Notes: generated by a model from the sequence alone, not told the origin. Counted from the first letter of the stretch, positions 44,268-53,604 are shown. The stretch is 64,000 nucleotides of DNA from an uncultured Pseudobutyrivibrio sp. (GCA_900546435.1 URCQ01000002.1:62001-126000), one strand, 5' to 3'. Numbers and translations are program-made.

Positions 44268-44333
44268 ATTTTACGTCATAAAAAATAATGTGCTATAAAT
44301 TGTTTTTTTCTGATATAAAGATTGTATAAAGAT
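44268..44333 (-). promoter_or_regulatory. Promoter region of the ktr-kdp operon with a KdpE-like direct repeat
   Basis: On the minus strand ATCTTTATA occurs twice (44325-44333 and 44314-44322), 11 bases apart, one helical turn. A -10 candidate TAAAAT lies at 44268-44273 without a good -35. The E. coli KdpE site upstream of kdpFABC is a T-rich TTTATA-type repeat centred some 60 bases before the start, and the spacing here is similar (about -63). Activation by the operon's own KdpE is inferred. Confidence 0.55.
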
Positions 44334-44334
44334 G

Positions 44335-44371
44335 AAAAAGTCCTCTGGTTTAACCCAGATGACTCTTTTTA
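44335..44371 (-). terminator. Terminator overlapping the methyltransferase stop codon
   Basis: AAAAAG-GTC-TCTGG type arms with a small bulge pair across the loop holding the stop codon, and TTTTT follows on the minus strand. It separates the trkA-trkH-methyltransferase transcript from the ktr promoter only a few bases away. Confidence 0.7.
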
Positions 44372-45198
44372 CATCTTAATATATCCACTGTGTGCGCCCC
44401 GGCGCCAAGCAGCTCCGGACGTTCACATGTTGACAAGTGATACTCGATAAATTTCGCAAACATCTCTTCCGACATAGCATTTAATTCCCTGCGCATATAG
44501 TCTGCAGGTCCATCCGCAGAGATTGTCTGCACATGCTCCAGTCCTGCTGCATCACACAGTTCTTTCATATCTTCCAACCGTACATAGTCGTACAGGTCTT
44601 TTTCCGTGGAATGACAATGGAAGTTATCGTCCAATCGTCCGTCTTCGATACACGCAATTGCATTCCCTTCTTTAAAACCATAGGTGAGCACACCATATTC
44701 GTTCATCAGATATGCCACCAAAATATAACCACCTGGCTTTGTCACACGTTTTGCTTCCGTCAATGCCTGCAGCTTGTCCTCAAAGGAATACAGATGATAC
44801 ATAGGTCCAAACAAAAGCGTCAGATCAAAGGTATCCTCGGCAAAGCGTTTTAGCTTTCTTGCATCGCCCTGATAAGCCTGCAGCAAAAATTCCTTGCCAG
44901 CCTCCTGACATTCTTTTTTCGCCACGTTCGCATTCTGCTTTAAACGTCCCAGATTATATTTCACATACTCCACAGCCGTCACATCATGGCCTTCTTTTGC
45001 CAGTTCTACTGCGTAACGCCCTGTTCCCGCACCGATATCCAGAATCCGTAATGTGGTATCCTTTGCGTTTTCGCCTTGCAAGGCTTCTATATACTTATGG
45101 ATATATTGCATCGTGGTAATATACTCTACCTGCCCATGACGCCGCGTCAAACGTTTATCTTCGTTAAATTTGTTATAATGCGCTATTAATTCATTCAT
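44350..45198 (-). CDS. Class I SAM-dependent methyltransferase
   Basis: A 282-residue cytoplasmic methyltransferase. Motif I is ILDIGAGTGRYAVELA, with acidic motif AVEYV; FDLTLLFGPMYHL is the motif IV region and AKRVTKPGGYILVAYL the post-motif. Substrate unknown. The start MNELIAHYN (45198) is preferred because it lies 20 bases after the trkH stop and suits the family. An upstream ATG at 45237 would overlap trkH by 19 bases; neither has a strong ribosome site, so coupling to trkH translation is likely. Nothing ties it functionally to potassium transport. Confidence 0.82.
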   Translation of the reverse strand: MNELIAHYNKFNEDKRLTRRHGQVEYITTMQYIHKYIEALQGENAKDTTLRILDIGAGTGRYAVELAKEGHDVTAVEYVKYNLGRLKQNANVAKKECQEAGKEFLLQAYQGDARKLKRFAEDTFDLTLLFGPMYHLYSFEDKLQALTEAKRVTKPGGYILVAYLMNEYGVLTYGFKEGNAIACIEDGRLDDNFHCHSTEKDLYDYVRLEDMKELCDAAGLEHVQTISADGPADYMRRELNAMSEEMFAKFIEYHLSTCERPELLGAGAHTVDILRCKKSHLG

Positions 45199-45218
45199 AA
45201 ATATTCTATCGTTATGTT

Positions 45219-46676
45219 TTAGCCCAACTTCTTCCATGTATTTCTGGAAAGTAAAATCATAATTGGGAAAATTTCAAGTCGCCCTGCGAGCATGTCTACG
45301 ATCAATACAATCTTAGACAACACACTAAAATTGTGATAATTACATGTTGGACCAACGCCATCAAGTCCCGGTCCGATATTGTTAAAGCAGGCAGCCACCG
45401 ATGTCATCGTTGTTGTCAGGCTCTTTCCATCCAGACAGATGATAAGGAAGCTGACAATCGTGATCATAACATAGGCGATCAGATACGTATTCAAATTATC
45501 CAATACTTTTTCACTGACAACCTGTCCATTATTTCTTACAACAAGAACCTTCTGCGGATTTAATGTCTTATGCAGATTTCGCTGTAGATTTTTAAACAAC
45601 AGTAAAATTCGACCGCATTTGAAACCACCACCTGTACTTCCTGCACTGGCTCCACAGAACATCAATATAATCAAAATTGCCTTTGAAAATGTTGGCCATA
45701 AATCAAAATCTGTCGTGGCAAATCCCGTCGTGGTAATAATCGTTGCCACCTGGAAAAAGACCTGCTGCACCGTCTCACCCAGACTGTGGAACATAGATCT
45801 TGTGTTAATGGAAATCAAAATCACACTAGAAAAAATAAGTCCGAGATACAGACGTAATTCTTCGTCTTTTAATACGTCCTTCACTTTTCCCAATAGCAGC
45901 ATATAGTAGCAGGTAAAATTGACTCCAAACAATATCATAAAGACCGTACATACATTTTGAATATACACACTGTAACTTGCCATACTGTCGTTTTTAATAC
46001 CAAATCCACCGGTTCCGGCAGTTCCATATGCCGTACATATTGCTTCAAATGGTGACATATCCCCAATCAATAAAAAGACAAAGCAAATCATGGTAAGTGC
46101 AATATATAGCATATAAAGAATCGTTGCCGTCTGACGCATACGTGGCACCAGCTTGCCTACATTTGGTCCCGGGCTTTCTGCTCGAAGCAGATGCATGGTA
46201 AAACCACTGCCTTTCTCACTTGCAGGGATAACCGCCAAAAGGAATACCATTACACCCATACCGCCAAGCCAATGTGTAAAGCTTCGCCAGTACAGCATTC
46301 CCTTAGACATGGCTTCTACATCTGTTAAAATAGAAGCCCCTGTCGTTGTAAATCCGGAAACTGTCTCAAAATATGCATCCACAAATGCTGGGATTTCACC
46401 AGAAATAAAAAATGGCATACATCCCACAAAACTCATAATAAGCCATCCAAGTCCTGCACTGACAAGACCTTCTCTCGCATAAAAACGAATTTCTACTTTA
46501 CGGCAAAGGAAAAGTACAACCATTCCCGCAATAATAGACCCAATAATTGATATAGCAAATGCCGTAGCTGCTACATCTTCTCCATTAATTATACTGATGA
46601 TCCAGGCTGGTAACATAAAAACAGCTTCTGTAATGACCACCAAGGACATAAAACGTCCTACCATTTTATAGTTCAT
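45219..46676 (-). CDS. trkH: TrkH-family potassium uptake protein
   Basis: A 485-residue K+ transporter with extra N-terminal helices typical of TrkH. The filter loops are SGFTTTGASILTD, TAYGTAGTGGFG, TIITTTGFATTD and AACFNNIGPGLDGVG; the third-repeat hinge shows GASAGSTGGG. It imports K+ driven by the membrane potential or protons, gated by TrkA. It starts 27 bases after trkA on the same strand, so the pair forms one unit beside the independent KtrAB system. Confidence 0.95.
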   Translation of the reverse strand: MNYKMVGRFMSLVVITEAVFMLPAWIISIINGEDVAATAFAISIIGSIIAGMVVLFLCRKVEIRFYAREGLVSAGLGWLIMSFVGCMPFFISGEIPAFVDAYFETVSGFTTTGASILTDVEAMSKGMLYWRSFTHWLGGMGVMVFLLAVIPASEKGSGFTMHLLRAESPGPNVGKLVPRMRQTATILYMLYIALTMICFVFLLIGDMSPFEAICTAYGTAGTGGFGIKNDSMASYSVYIQNVCTVFMILFGVNFTCYYMLLLGKVKDVLKDEELRLYLGLIFSSVILISINTRSMFHSLGETVQQVFFQVATIITTTGFATTDFDLWPTFSKAILIILMFCGASAGSTGGGFKCGRILLLFKNLQRNLHKTLNPQKVLVVRNNGQVVSEKVLDNLNTYLIAYVMITIVSFLIICLDGKSLTTTMTSVAACFNNIGPGLDGVGPTCNYHNFSVLSKIVLIVDMLAGRLEIFPIMILLSRNTWKKLG

Positions 46677-46703
46677 GACAAACCTCGTTATCTCTAATTT
46701 AAA

Positions 46704-48062
46704 TTATGCAAACATATCATTCAGTGTATGAAGAACCACATCTCCATTGGTTACGACTACAACGGTATCGCCCACTTCCATGGTAGACTCACCATCTGGA
46801 ATGATCGGTGTCTTGCCACGTGTGATACAGGCAATCAGCACATTCTTTCTTAACTGTAGATCCTTAAGCGGTATGCCACAGTTTTTCGTTTGATCGTCTA
46901 TGCGGAATTCCAATGCTTCCATCTGTCCTTCCGCAAAAGAGTGTACCGAAAGTGCAGCGCCAGTGGTACTCTCCATTGCACGCACATAACGTACAATCTG
47001 GTTACAGCATAATTCTTTTGGACATACAACACTGCCCAGATTCAAGATATCCTGAATCATAGAATTCTCTGTATGATCCACTTTTGTTATCACCTGTTCA
47101 ACATTACAATTCTGCGCATACAGTGAAATGATCATGTTCATCTCATCATAACTTGTCATGGTAACAAGTGCGTCACAGCGCTCCAAACCTTCACTCTCTA
47201 AGAAGGACTGGTTGCTGGCATCTCCCCAGATGACAGAAACATCCGGTAAATATTTTGCCAGTTCCACACAACGGTCTTTGTCTTTTTCAATCAAATGAAC
47301 ATCAATGCCGGCTTTTGCCAGATACTGTGCCAAATAAAAACTAACCTTACCACCACCACACAAAATAACGCGTTTTGCCTTATGCGTAATGATTCCTAAA
47401 TTCTTCAATAAGTTGGTCAATTCCTTAGAAGCTGCTGTTACATAGATACGGTCGCCTTCCTGCAATATAAAATGACCATCCGGTGCACTTACAACGCCGT
47501 TTCTTCTTACAGCGCACACCAAGACCTTACTCTTTACAATCGAGTTTAAATCATTTAATGCGACATTACAAAGCTTTGTATCTTCTTTTATCTTTAATTC
47601 CACCATTTCTGCTCTACCATGAGCGAAGGTATCTCTACGCAGAAAGCCTGGATATTTTAATAATCGGTCAATCTCAAGAGCTGCCTGTCTTTCCGGATTT
47701 ACCGTCATGGACAATGCAAAGGTATCTCTCATTTTATAAATCTGCTCGCCATATTCCGGATTACGGATACGGGCAATCGTATGAATATCTGCATTCATAC
47801 CATGTGCTGTCATACAGCACAGCAAATTGAACTCATCTTTACCTGTTACTGCAATCAGAAGATCTGCCTTTTGAATATTTGCCTGTTCCAGCACTTCCAT
47901 AGACGCACAGTTTCCCTGAACGCTCATGACATCAAATCGGTCGGAACAAACCTCCATGACCTGCTGATTATTATCAATCAGCGTAATTTCATAACCTTCT
48001 GCCAGTAATTTTTTTGTTAGCAGACACCCTACTTTTCCGGCGCCGGCAATGATAACTTTCAC
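46704..48062 (-). CDS. trkA: TrkA, two-domain potassium transport gating protein
   Basis: A 452-residue tandem RCK protein. Nucleotide sites IIAGAGKVGCLLTKKL (residues 4-19) and VILCGGGKVSFYLAQYL (about 230-246) head the two halves, each followed by a TrkA_C domain (about 140-220 and 370-452). It assembles as a ring on TrkH. The start is GTG at 48062 with AGGAGG eight bases upstream. It is the first gene of trkA-trkH-methyltransferase. Confidence 0.95.
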   Translation of the reverse strand: MKVIIAGAGKVGCLLTKKLLAEGYEITLIDNNQQVMEVCSDRFDVMSVQGNCASMEVLEQANIQKADLLIAVTGKDEFNLLCCMTAHGMNADIHTIARIRNPEYGEQIYKMRDTFALSMTVNPERQAALEIDRLLKYPGFLRRDTFAHGRAEMVELKIKEDTKLCNVALNDLNSIVKSKVLVCAVRRNGVVSAPDGHFILQEGDRIYVTAASKELTNLLKNLGIITHKAKRVILCGGGKVSFYLAQYLAKAGIDVHLIEKDKDRCVELAKYLPDVSVIWGDASNQSFLESEGLERCDALVTMTSYDEMNMIISLYAQNCNVEQVITKVDHTENSMIQDILNLGSVVCPKELCCNQIVRYVRAMESTTGAALSVHSFAEGQMEALEFRIDDQTKNCGIPLKDLQLRKNVLIACITRGKTPIIPDGESTMEVGDTVVVVTNGDVVLHTLNDMFA

Positions 48063-48239
48063 TTTTAACTCCTCCTACGAAACAAATTTCGCTCATACTC
48101 CAATATAGTTGTATATCACTTGTTCCAAAAAGGCAACTGTTTTATTCATCTTTGCCGAAAACTATCCGAAATAACATACCAAAAGGTCATTTTTTGTATA
48201 TATCTTCTTGGAAATATATTACGCTAACATTATAGAAAT

Positions 48240-48637
48240 ACTTTCTTTACACATTTAAAAGACAGTCTTCTCCATACAACTAGAGATTACTACCATGTAC
48301 TTGAAAATCAAATTACCGAAATCCGTAAAATCAAACATATCATATCCCTTTAATATGCCAAGGATCCATTCCTTTGGCATCTCCCTATGCCGAAGATGAT
48401 TTATGTATCATTATTGCAAATTTACTAGAAAATGCCATGGAGTACTGGCAGCAGGCATCCTCTCATTTGGCGGTAACATTAACTTTCCGCACCTACCAAT
48501 CGCATTTGATCATACATTGCGAAAATCCGATTCAAGAGCCTATTGATATTGAACGAGCTGCTTATATAGCTGGATTAAATGCTCTGCTTGCATCTTGGTA
48601 TTTACTTCCAGCACAGCAAGCCGCTCAACCAGATTGA
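48240..48637 (+). pseudogene. Remnant of an AgrC-like GHKL sensor histidine kinase
   Basis: Two pieces in different frames. Bases about 48240-48360 encode HTTRDYYHVLENQITEIRKIKH, the dimerisation helix of GHKL kinases, cut right after the KH of the usual KHD motif and closed by a stop. Bases 48374-48637 then encode DLCIIIANLLENAMEYWQ, the N box of the ATPase domain, followed by a degenerate end without the usual G box. The membrane part is absent. These are decay products of a peptide-pheromone-type two-component kinase; no partner regulator remains here. Confidence 0.75.
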
Positions 48638-48728
48638 GGTATTATAATGCAAACGGATGTTGATTATGGTACAATGACATCAACTGTATCATTTTTATCA
48701 CAGTAAAACATGTTCGGAGGTCATATAT

Positions 48729-49130
48729 ATGGAACTACGAAACAAAGCGAAACTATTTTGGTGGATCTACACGATTTCGGATATTGTCGTACAGATTTTT
48801 GGTGCTATTGTTTTATTAACGACAGCACAGGTTGCCGCGAAAGACAACACATTATTGACACCATACGATATAGTATCCAAGATTCAAATTGTCATCTTCC
48901 TATTATATATGCTTTACCGTATCGTGATACTCTACAAAGTTGAAAAGAGAACGATACCGATGGTCATGGGAATTCTCCTTGTGCTAACATTTGTTTTAAA
49001 CAACATACCTAGTATAGGTGGTTCTATTTCTGCGGTCGTCAATGCCTTGACTCTTGTCTTGTGGATCTACGATATCAAACTCATCTTTCTTGATGAGAAG
49101 GACAAGTCCTCCGAAGCGACAGAAAATTAA
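48729..49130 (+). CDS. Small membrane protein of unknown function
   Basis: A 133-residue protein with four predicted membrane helices (about residues 10-32, 48-67, 75-92 and 95-118) and a charged C-terminal tail (DEKDKSSEATEN). No family is recognised. GGAGGT lies eight bases before the ATG and a terminator follows, so it looks like a working single gene beside the kinase remnant. Confidence 0.65.
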   Translation: MELRNKAKLFWWIYTISDIVVQIFGAIVLLTTAQVAAKDNTLLTPYDIVSKIQIVIFLLYMLYRIVILYKVEKRTIPMVMGILLVLTFVLNNIPSIGGSISAVVNALTLVLWIYDIKLIFLDEKDKSSEATEN

Positions 49131-49146
49131 ATATATCAAGATAGCA

Positions 49147-49182
49147 AAACCCTCCCGAGCCTTACGGTTTCCGGGAGGGTTT
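49147..49182. terminator. Convergent terminator between the small membrane protein and GH43 genes
   Basis: Perfect eleven-base arms AAACCCTCCCG (49147-49157) and CGGGAGGGTTT (49172-49182). T-runs are short on both strands (TTTC plus, TTTTGC minus), but the stem is very stable and the position between convergent genes supports the call. Confidence 0.75.
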
Positions 49183-49208
49183 CACTATATAGAAAGGTTT
49201 TATGGAAA

Positions 49209-51041
49209 CTACGCTAAAGCATTAACCTGACCTTCCGTAATGCCATTTTCATTGAAAGCATCCACGCGGACAAAGTAGTCCTGTGTGGTAACAAGTGCCT
49301 TAATTTCTTTCTCGGTCACATCAAATACCATATAACTATGATATAACTTGTCTGCCTTATGCCCCCAGAGGATGTTGTAACCCACTACATCATCACTAGG
49401 ACTCTCGATCGTAACTTTCATGTATCTGCGGTCATCCTCACGCTTTGCTGTAAAAACAGGAGCCTTTGGCGCCTGACCATTACCTTTACCAAAGACACGA
49501 AGTCCACTGACGCAGGCTTTCTGATCGTATGGCACTTCCAAAACAGTCAGTTTCAGGAAACGTACCTGCATACCATCTTCTCTTACCACAAGATCGTGCG
49601 GCAAGTTGGTTGTGGCAGCAGACTTATCCTCAATCATAAAGTAATCTTTGCCATCCACAGATCCTTCCAAAGTCCAGCGTGTGATCAGATCGCGCTCCTC
49701 GATATAACGCTTTCCGGTCTGATTGTCGCGTAATTCTCCCGGAACCGGAATCTCAATCTTGTCATCTGCGAAGTTGACCTGTACCGCACGTACATCCATT
49801 GTCTCGCCCAGATCTAACTGTACCCATTCGCCCGGATTTTCACTTGCCGCTCTCCACCAGGTACGGACATTTTCATCAGTAATCTTATCTGCGCCCTTGC
49901 CCTCTTCCGCAGACGATGCTGTTGCATTTTTGCCGTAACTTAAAAGCATCCACGCCGGATCTTTCCACGGATCCTGCTTGTCGCCAGTAACAGGAAGCGG
50001 CCAGTCACCATATCTCTGGTTACAGAAAAGTTCACCATCTGCATCAAATCCTGCCGGCCAGACACCAACGCGTCGTTCAAAATTATGATTCATACTGATG
50101 CGCATGGTAGATGTATGCCAAAGATTGTCGTTTTGATCACGCATCGTAGAACCATGACCTGCGCCCGGAATAAATCCGCCCGGTTTGTAAGAGTACGGAT
50201 TATTCTGTGCCAGTTTGAATGGCCCCAGCGGTGAATCTGATACATAAACACCATCCGCATACACATTATACTGTGCACCAGTACAGGCATATTGGAGATA
50301 ATATTTACCATCATGCTTGTCCATCCATGCTCCCTCGATATATGGACGACCACTGACATAACCCTTTAACATGTTTGCCATACCCTGCATCTGTGGCGGC
50401 AGATTGTCCGGATCCATTCCTTGCATCTGCATGAATCCACGATATTTTGCTTCCAAAGCATCGTCTTCCAAAGGCAGGTCGCAATGATCTTCTCCACAGA
50501 CTTCATAACCATTTTCATTCCAATTACCATGCACAAGTTCGATTCGCTCCGTCTTTGGGTGCATGGTCTCCGGATCCATCTCTACGCCCCAGATTGGCGT
50601 CATATTAGCGCATCCCCAATAAAAATATACTTTTCCATCATCATCAACAAAAAGGTTTGGATCCCAGAAATCAAACGTTCCTTTGATTTCCTCATAAGGT
50701 CCTTTCTCAATATTCTTTGTACGATAAAAATTGCAAGGTTCTCCTCTTTTGGATGCTGAAAAATATACATAATCCCCGATAACTCTGACATCCGGTGCAT
50801 AATCATAAAATGGCAGATTATCCGGCAAACGCTTTGCCTCCCAATTTGCCATATCTTCCGATACCCACACCCCCAGTGTCATGGATGCGAAGATATAATA
50901 TTTTCCTTTGAAACAGATCATGGATGGATCTGCTGCTTCTCGGGATACCTCGATCGCGCCCTCACCCATGCCCGGCATAACCTGCTGGTTGAACTGATAA
51001 CGATAGTCCACATTTAATGGATTACAAAAATATTTTGTCAT
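49209..51041 (-). CDS. Glycoside hydrolase family 43 with F5/8-type carbohydrate-binding and Fn3-like domains
   Basis: A 610-residue cytoplasmic enzyme, probably a beta-xylosidase or arabinofuranosidase. The five-bladed propeller spans about residues 1-350. The base Asp38 lies in AADPSMICFKGKYYIF, the pKa Asp in FDFWDPNLFVDDDG (about 128), and the acid Glu in RPYIEGAWMDKHDGKYYL (about 237). Residues about 365-515 form a discoidin/F5_8-like module (WWRAASENPGEWVQLDLG), and 525-610 an Fn3-like end. No signal peptide, so it trims imported xylan oligomers. An inverted repeat lies in its leader. Confidence 0.9.
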   Translation of the reverse strand: MTKYFCNPLNVDYRYQFNQQVMPGMGEGAIEVSREAADPSMICFKGKYYIFASMTLGVWVSEDMANWEAKRLPDNLPFYDYAPDVRVIGDYVYFSASKRGEPCNFYRTKNIEKGPYEEIKGTFDFWDPNLFVDDDGKVYFYWGCANMTPIWGVEMDPETMHPKTERIELVHGNWNENGYEVCGEDHCDLPLEDDALEAKYRGFMQMQGMDPDNLPPQMQGMANMLKGYVSGRPYIEGAWMDKHDGKYYLQYACTGAQYNVYADGVYVSDSPLGPFKLAQNNPYSYKPGGFIPGAGHGSTMRDQNDNLWHTSTMRISMNHNFERRVGVWPAGFDADGELFCNQRYGDWPLPVTGDKQDPWKDPAWMLLSYGKNATASSAEEGKGADKITDENVRTWWRAASENPGEWVQLDLGETMDVRAVQVNFADDKIEIPVPGELRDNQTGKRYIEERDLITRWTLEGSVDGKDYFMIEDKSAATTNLPHDLVVREDGMQVRFLKLTVLEVPYDQKACVSGLRVFGKGNGQAPKAPVFTAKREDDRRYMKVTIESPSDDVVGYNILWGHKADKLYHSYMVFDVTEKEIKALVTTQDYFVRVDAFNENGITEGQVNALA

Positions 51042-51064
51042 AATAGTTTTCCTGTTCCTTTCTC

Positions 51065-51083
51065 GGGCAATCCCACATTGCCC
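51065..51083 (-). promoter_or_regulatory. Perfect inverted repeat in the GH43 leader
   Basis: GGGCAAT and ATTGCCC, seven-base arms with a five-base centre, 24 bases before the GH43 start codon. It could be a regulator-binding palindrome or an mRNA hairpin near the ribosome site. No candidate regulator gene is adjacent. Confidence 0.4.
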
Positions 51084-51269
51084 CTAGTATCTGTTTATGT
51101 ATCTGTATCATAGGATAATTTTTTCATCTATCATTATAATTTTTCGTTTTTTTTACAACTTTTTAAACATAAAGCAAAAAACTGACACAAGAAAATCAAC
51201 ACTTAACATGGTTTTCCTATCATGATTTGTTATAATAAATTTAAAATGAATTGTAGGAGGTAATTTACT

Positions 51270-52319
51270 TTGGAAAAATATGTATGGGGCCAGACGCCTG
51301 ATGGAAAAGACATGATAGTTTATGAATTAACCGGAGAACACGGCATGAAAGCAAATGTCATGAATTATGGGGCTAATCTTTTAAGTCTTTTTGTTCCTGA
51401 CAGAGATGGAAATATAAAAGACGTTGTTCTAGGCTATGAACACTTTGAAGATTATTTTACCAATGATGCCTTCTTTGGCTGCAGTGTAGTACCTTGCGGC
51501 AACCGTATTGGCGATGCCCGATTCACTTTAAATGGAAAAACTTACGAACTAGATAAAAACGATGGCGTTAACAATTTACATAGTGGTTTTGATCCACTTT
51601 GCCGCCGTATCTGGAATGTCGATATCGTATCAGAAAACAGCATCACCTTTTCTTATCAGAAAAAAGACATGGATATGGGATTTCCTGGAAATGCCACCTA
51701 TACCGTCACATATACCCTGACACCGGAAATGGAATTGCGCATTGATTATACGGGGCTATCCGATGCTGATACCATCTTTAATCCGACCAATCACAGTTAC
51801 TTTAATCTTGCAGGTCACGATGCTGGCGATTCTGCCATGGATCAGCTTGTCTGGATCAATGCCAGCCGTTTTACACAAACCGACAAGGCATCCATTCCGG
51901 ATGGTGTGCTTTTGGATGTTGCCGGCACACCAATGGACTTTACCACTCCTAAACCAATGGCTCCGGAAATAGATGATGCTTATTCCTTCCTTGCATGGGC
52001 CAGTGGTTACGATCACAATTTTGTTCTCGACAAACCGCTCGGTGAAACCGGCATTGCAGCTTCTTTTTATGATCCTGCGTCCGGCCGTAAAATGGAAGTT
52101 TACACCGATTTGCCAGGTATGCAGTTATACGCCGGCAACTACATCAACAATGGTTTGATTGGAAAAGGTGGTTGTACATATGGCAAACGTCATGGTGTAG
52201 CATTTGAGACACAGTACTTCCCAAATGCTATCAATATCCCTTCATTCCCACAGCCAATACAAAAAGCAGGAGAACTCACGAAGACAACCACAACGTATAA
52301 ATTTACAACAGTATTATAA
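51270..52319 (+). CDS. galM: Aldose 1-epimerase (galactose mutarotase)
   Basis: A 349-residue beta-sandwich enzyme that interconverts alpha and beta anomers of galactose, glucose or xylose. Family marks are GANLLSLFVPDRDG, GNRIGDARFTLNGKTYEL, NNLHSGFDP (substrate His), NHSYFNLAGH (catalytic His) and the late ETQYFPNAIN with the catalytic Glu. The start is TTG at 51270, nine bases after AGGAGG; no ATG exists at this position. It is divergent from the GH43 gene and fits the sugar-use theme. Its stop lies two bases from the convergent permease gene. Confidence 0.93.
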   Translation: MEKYVWGQTPDGKDMIVYELTGEHGMKANVMNYGANLLSLFVPDRDGNIKDVVLGYEHFEDYFTNDAFFGCSVVPCGNRIGDARFTLNGKTYELDKNDGVNNLHSGFDPLCRRIWNVDIVSENSITFSYQKKDMDMGFPGNATYTVTYTLTPEMELRIDYTGLSDADTIFNPTNHSYFNLAGHDAGDSAMDQLVWINASRFTQTDKASIPDGVLLDVAGTPMDFTTPKPMAPEIDDAYSFLAWASGYDHNFVLDKPLGETGIAASFYDPASGRKMEVYTDLPGMQLYAGNYINNGLIGKGGCTYGKRHGVAFETQYFPNAINIPSFPQPIQKAGELTKTTTTYKFTTVL

Positions 52320-52321
52320 TA

Positions 52322-52996
52322 TTAATTCTTTAAGTATTTTCGCATTGCCGCACCTTGCGCATACTTTGAAAGTGGCGCCCGGTATATAAGTTTTGCCAAA
52401 ACACACTGCAAACCAACACCTATCAGTGTACTTGCATACGCAATCAAAACAGCACCGGCAAAAGATACCGGAATGGTCGGCAATGAGAAAGCGCTAGTGC
52501 CCGACACACTATATCCCATATAAAATGAAATCGGCCAGATGATCACAAACAACAGAACGATAGACAACACATAAAATTTGTATACAAATGCTATATACAT
52601 ATGTAACACCAGCATCATAACGGAAAGAATCACAAATACGCTAATCAACGCATCTTTCTGCTGCGGGTATAACGCAACCTCAACTGCCTTCATAATGACT
52701 ATGATTGTCGTTGATACAAGAGAAAAAATCAAATCACCACAAGATGCAATAGAAGTCTGAATTCGTTTTCCATATGGACTTGCTGTAACAAGCGTTGACA
52801 TACACATACTATATATCACCTGCATCATATACATTGGTGCCATCATCATAAAAAACATACCCAACCAAAAAGTACCGCGGGTAGCCAGTTCTATCACAAC
52901 TCCTATCAGATAAAAAATCACCATGCTTCCCAACTGCAGTCTTCTTTGAAATCCAAATTTTTGTAAAGCAAATATAAGTTTAACGTTCTCGATCAT
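52322..52996 (-). CDS. ABC-transporter-associated membrane protein (second permease)
   Basis: A 224-residue protein with six predicted helices, in the last position of the GntR-ABC operon. No family motif is visible beyond hydrophobicity. The start MIENVKLIF (52996) has GGAG and overlaps the previous gene by 17 bases. It presumably forms the membrane channel with the first permease. The ytrABCD-type systems of Firmicutes have this layout. Confidence 0.7.
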   Translation of the reverse strand: MIENVKLIFALQKFGFQRRLQLGSMVIFYLIGVVIELATRGTFWLGMFFMMMAPMYMMQVIYSMCMSTLVTASPYGKRIQTSIASCGDLIFSLVSTTIIVIMKAVEVALYPQQKDALISVFVILSVMMLVLHMYIAFVYKFYVLSIVLLFVIIWPISFYMGYSVSGTSAFSLPTIPVSFAGAVLIAYASTLIGVGLQCVLAKLIYRAPLSKYAQGAAMRKYLKN

Positions 52997-53591
52997 AATA
53001 GCTCCTTTCCATACTACGTACTGCAAATTTTACAGTCAGTATTGTTGCAAATACGGCTATTCCCAGCGCAGCCATCCAGTGTACGACCGGATTGACTTCA
53101 TATAACATAAACACCAGACATACAGAAACAATTGGCGCAATGTAGGATAACAACAAACTGCTCATATAGCCCGGGAAAAAACGACTCACCATAACCGCCA
53201 AGGTTACAACAGCTCCCATAATGACTCCTGAGGCAACCGATTTCATACAAATGCCTGCCAATAGTCCAAAATATACGATACGTCGCAGACTGTCTGTAAC
53301 AATCATCTGACCATATAATTTCATACCTGTGTTCGATGCCTTTACTAGTGCTATACCCTGAAAATTTTTCCCATAAATACCGCCAAAATTCCATCCATCA
53401 ATTAAGACTTCTAATAAAATGTAGACCGTGAGTAAACTATATCCCACAAGACTAAACTCAGGATCAGCCATTTCATTGAATAATGCCTGCGAAAAAATCG
53501 TGCTTACCACAATAAGCAAAGGAACTGCAAAAAGACCAATGATTTTGTAAAGCAATGTCAGATTATTCCAATACATTTTTAATGCTTTCAT
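52980..53591 (-). CDS. ABC-transporter-associated membrane protein (first permease)
   Basis: A 203-residue protein with five to six helices. The start at MKALKMYW (53591) stands seven bases after GGGGG; an ATG two codons earlier is too close. It lies 13 bases after the ATPase gene and overlaps the second permease. The role is inferred from the operon only: export or envelope-stress function under GntR control. Confidence 0.7.
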   Translation of the reverse strand: MKALKMYWNNLTLLYKIIGLFAVPLLIVVSTIFSQALFNEMADPEFSLVGYSLLTVYILLEVLIDGWNFGGIYGKNFQGIALVKASNTGMKLYGQMIVTDSLRRIVYFGLLAGICMKSVASGVIMGAVVTLAVMVSRFFPGYMSSLLLSYIAPIVSVCLVFMLYEVNPVVHWMAALGIAVFATILTVKFAVRSMERSYYDRER

Positions 53592-53604
53592 GTACATGCC
53601 CCCT

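Noticed and set aside
44234..44349. c-di-AMP (ydaO) riboswitch ahead of ktrB
   Set aside because: The leader is about 100 bases of AT-rich sequence, too short and without the conserved ydaO elements.
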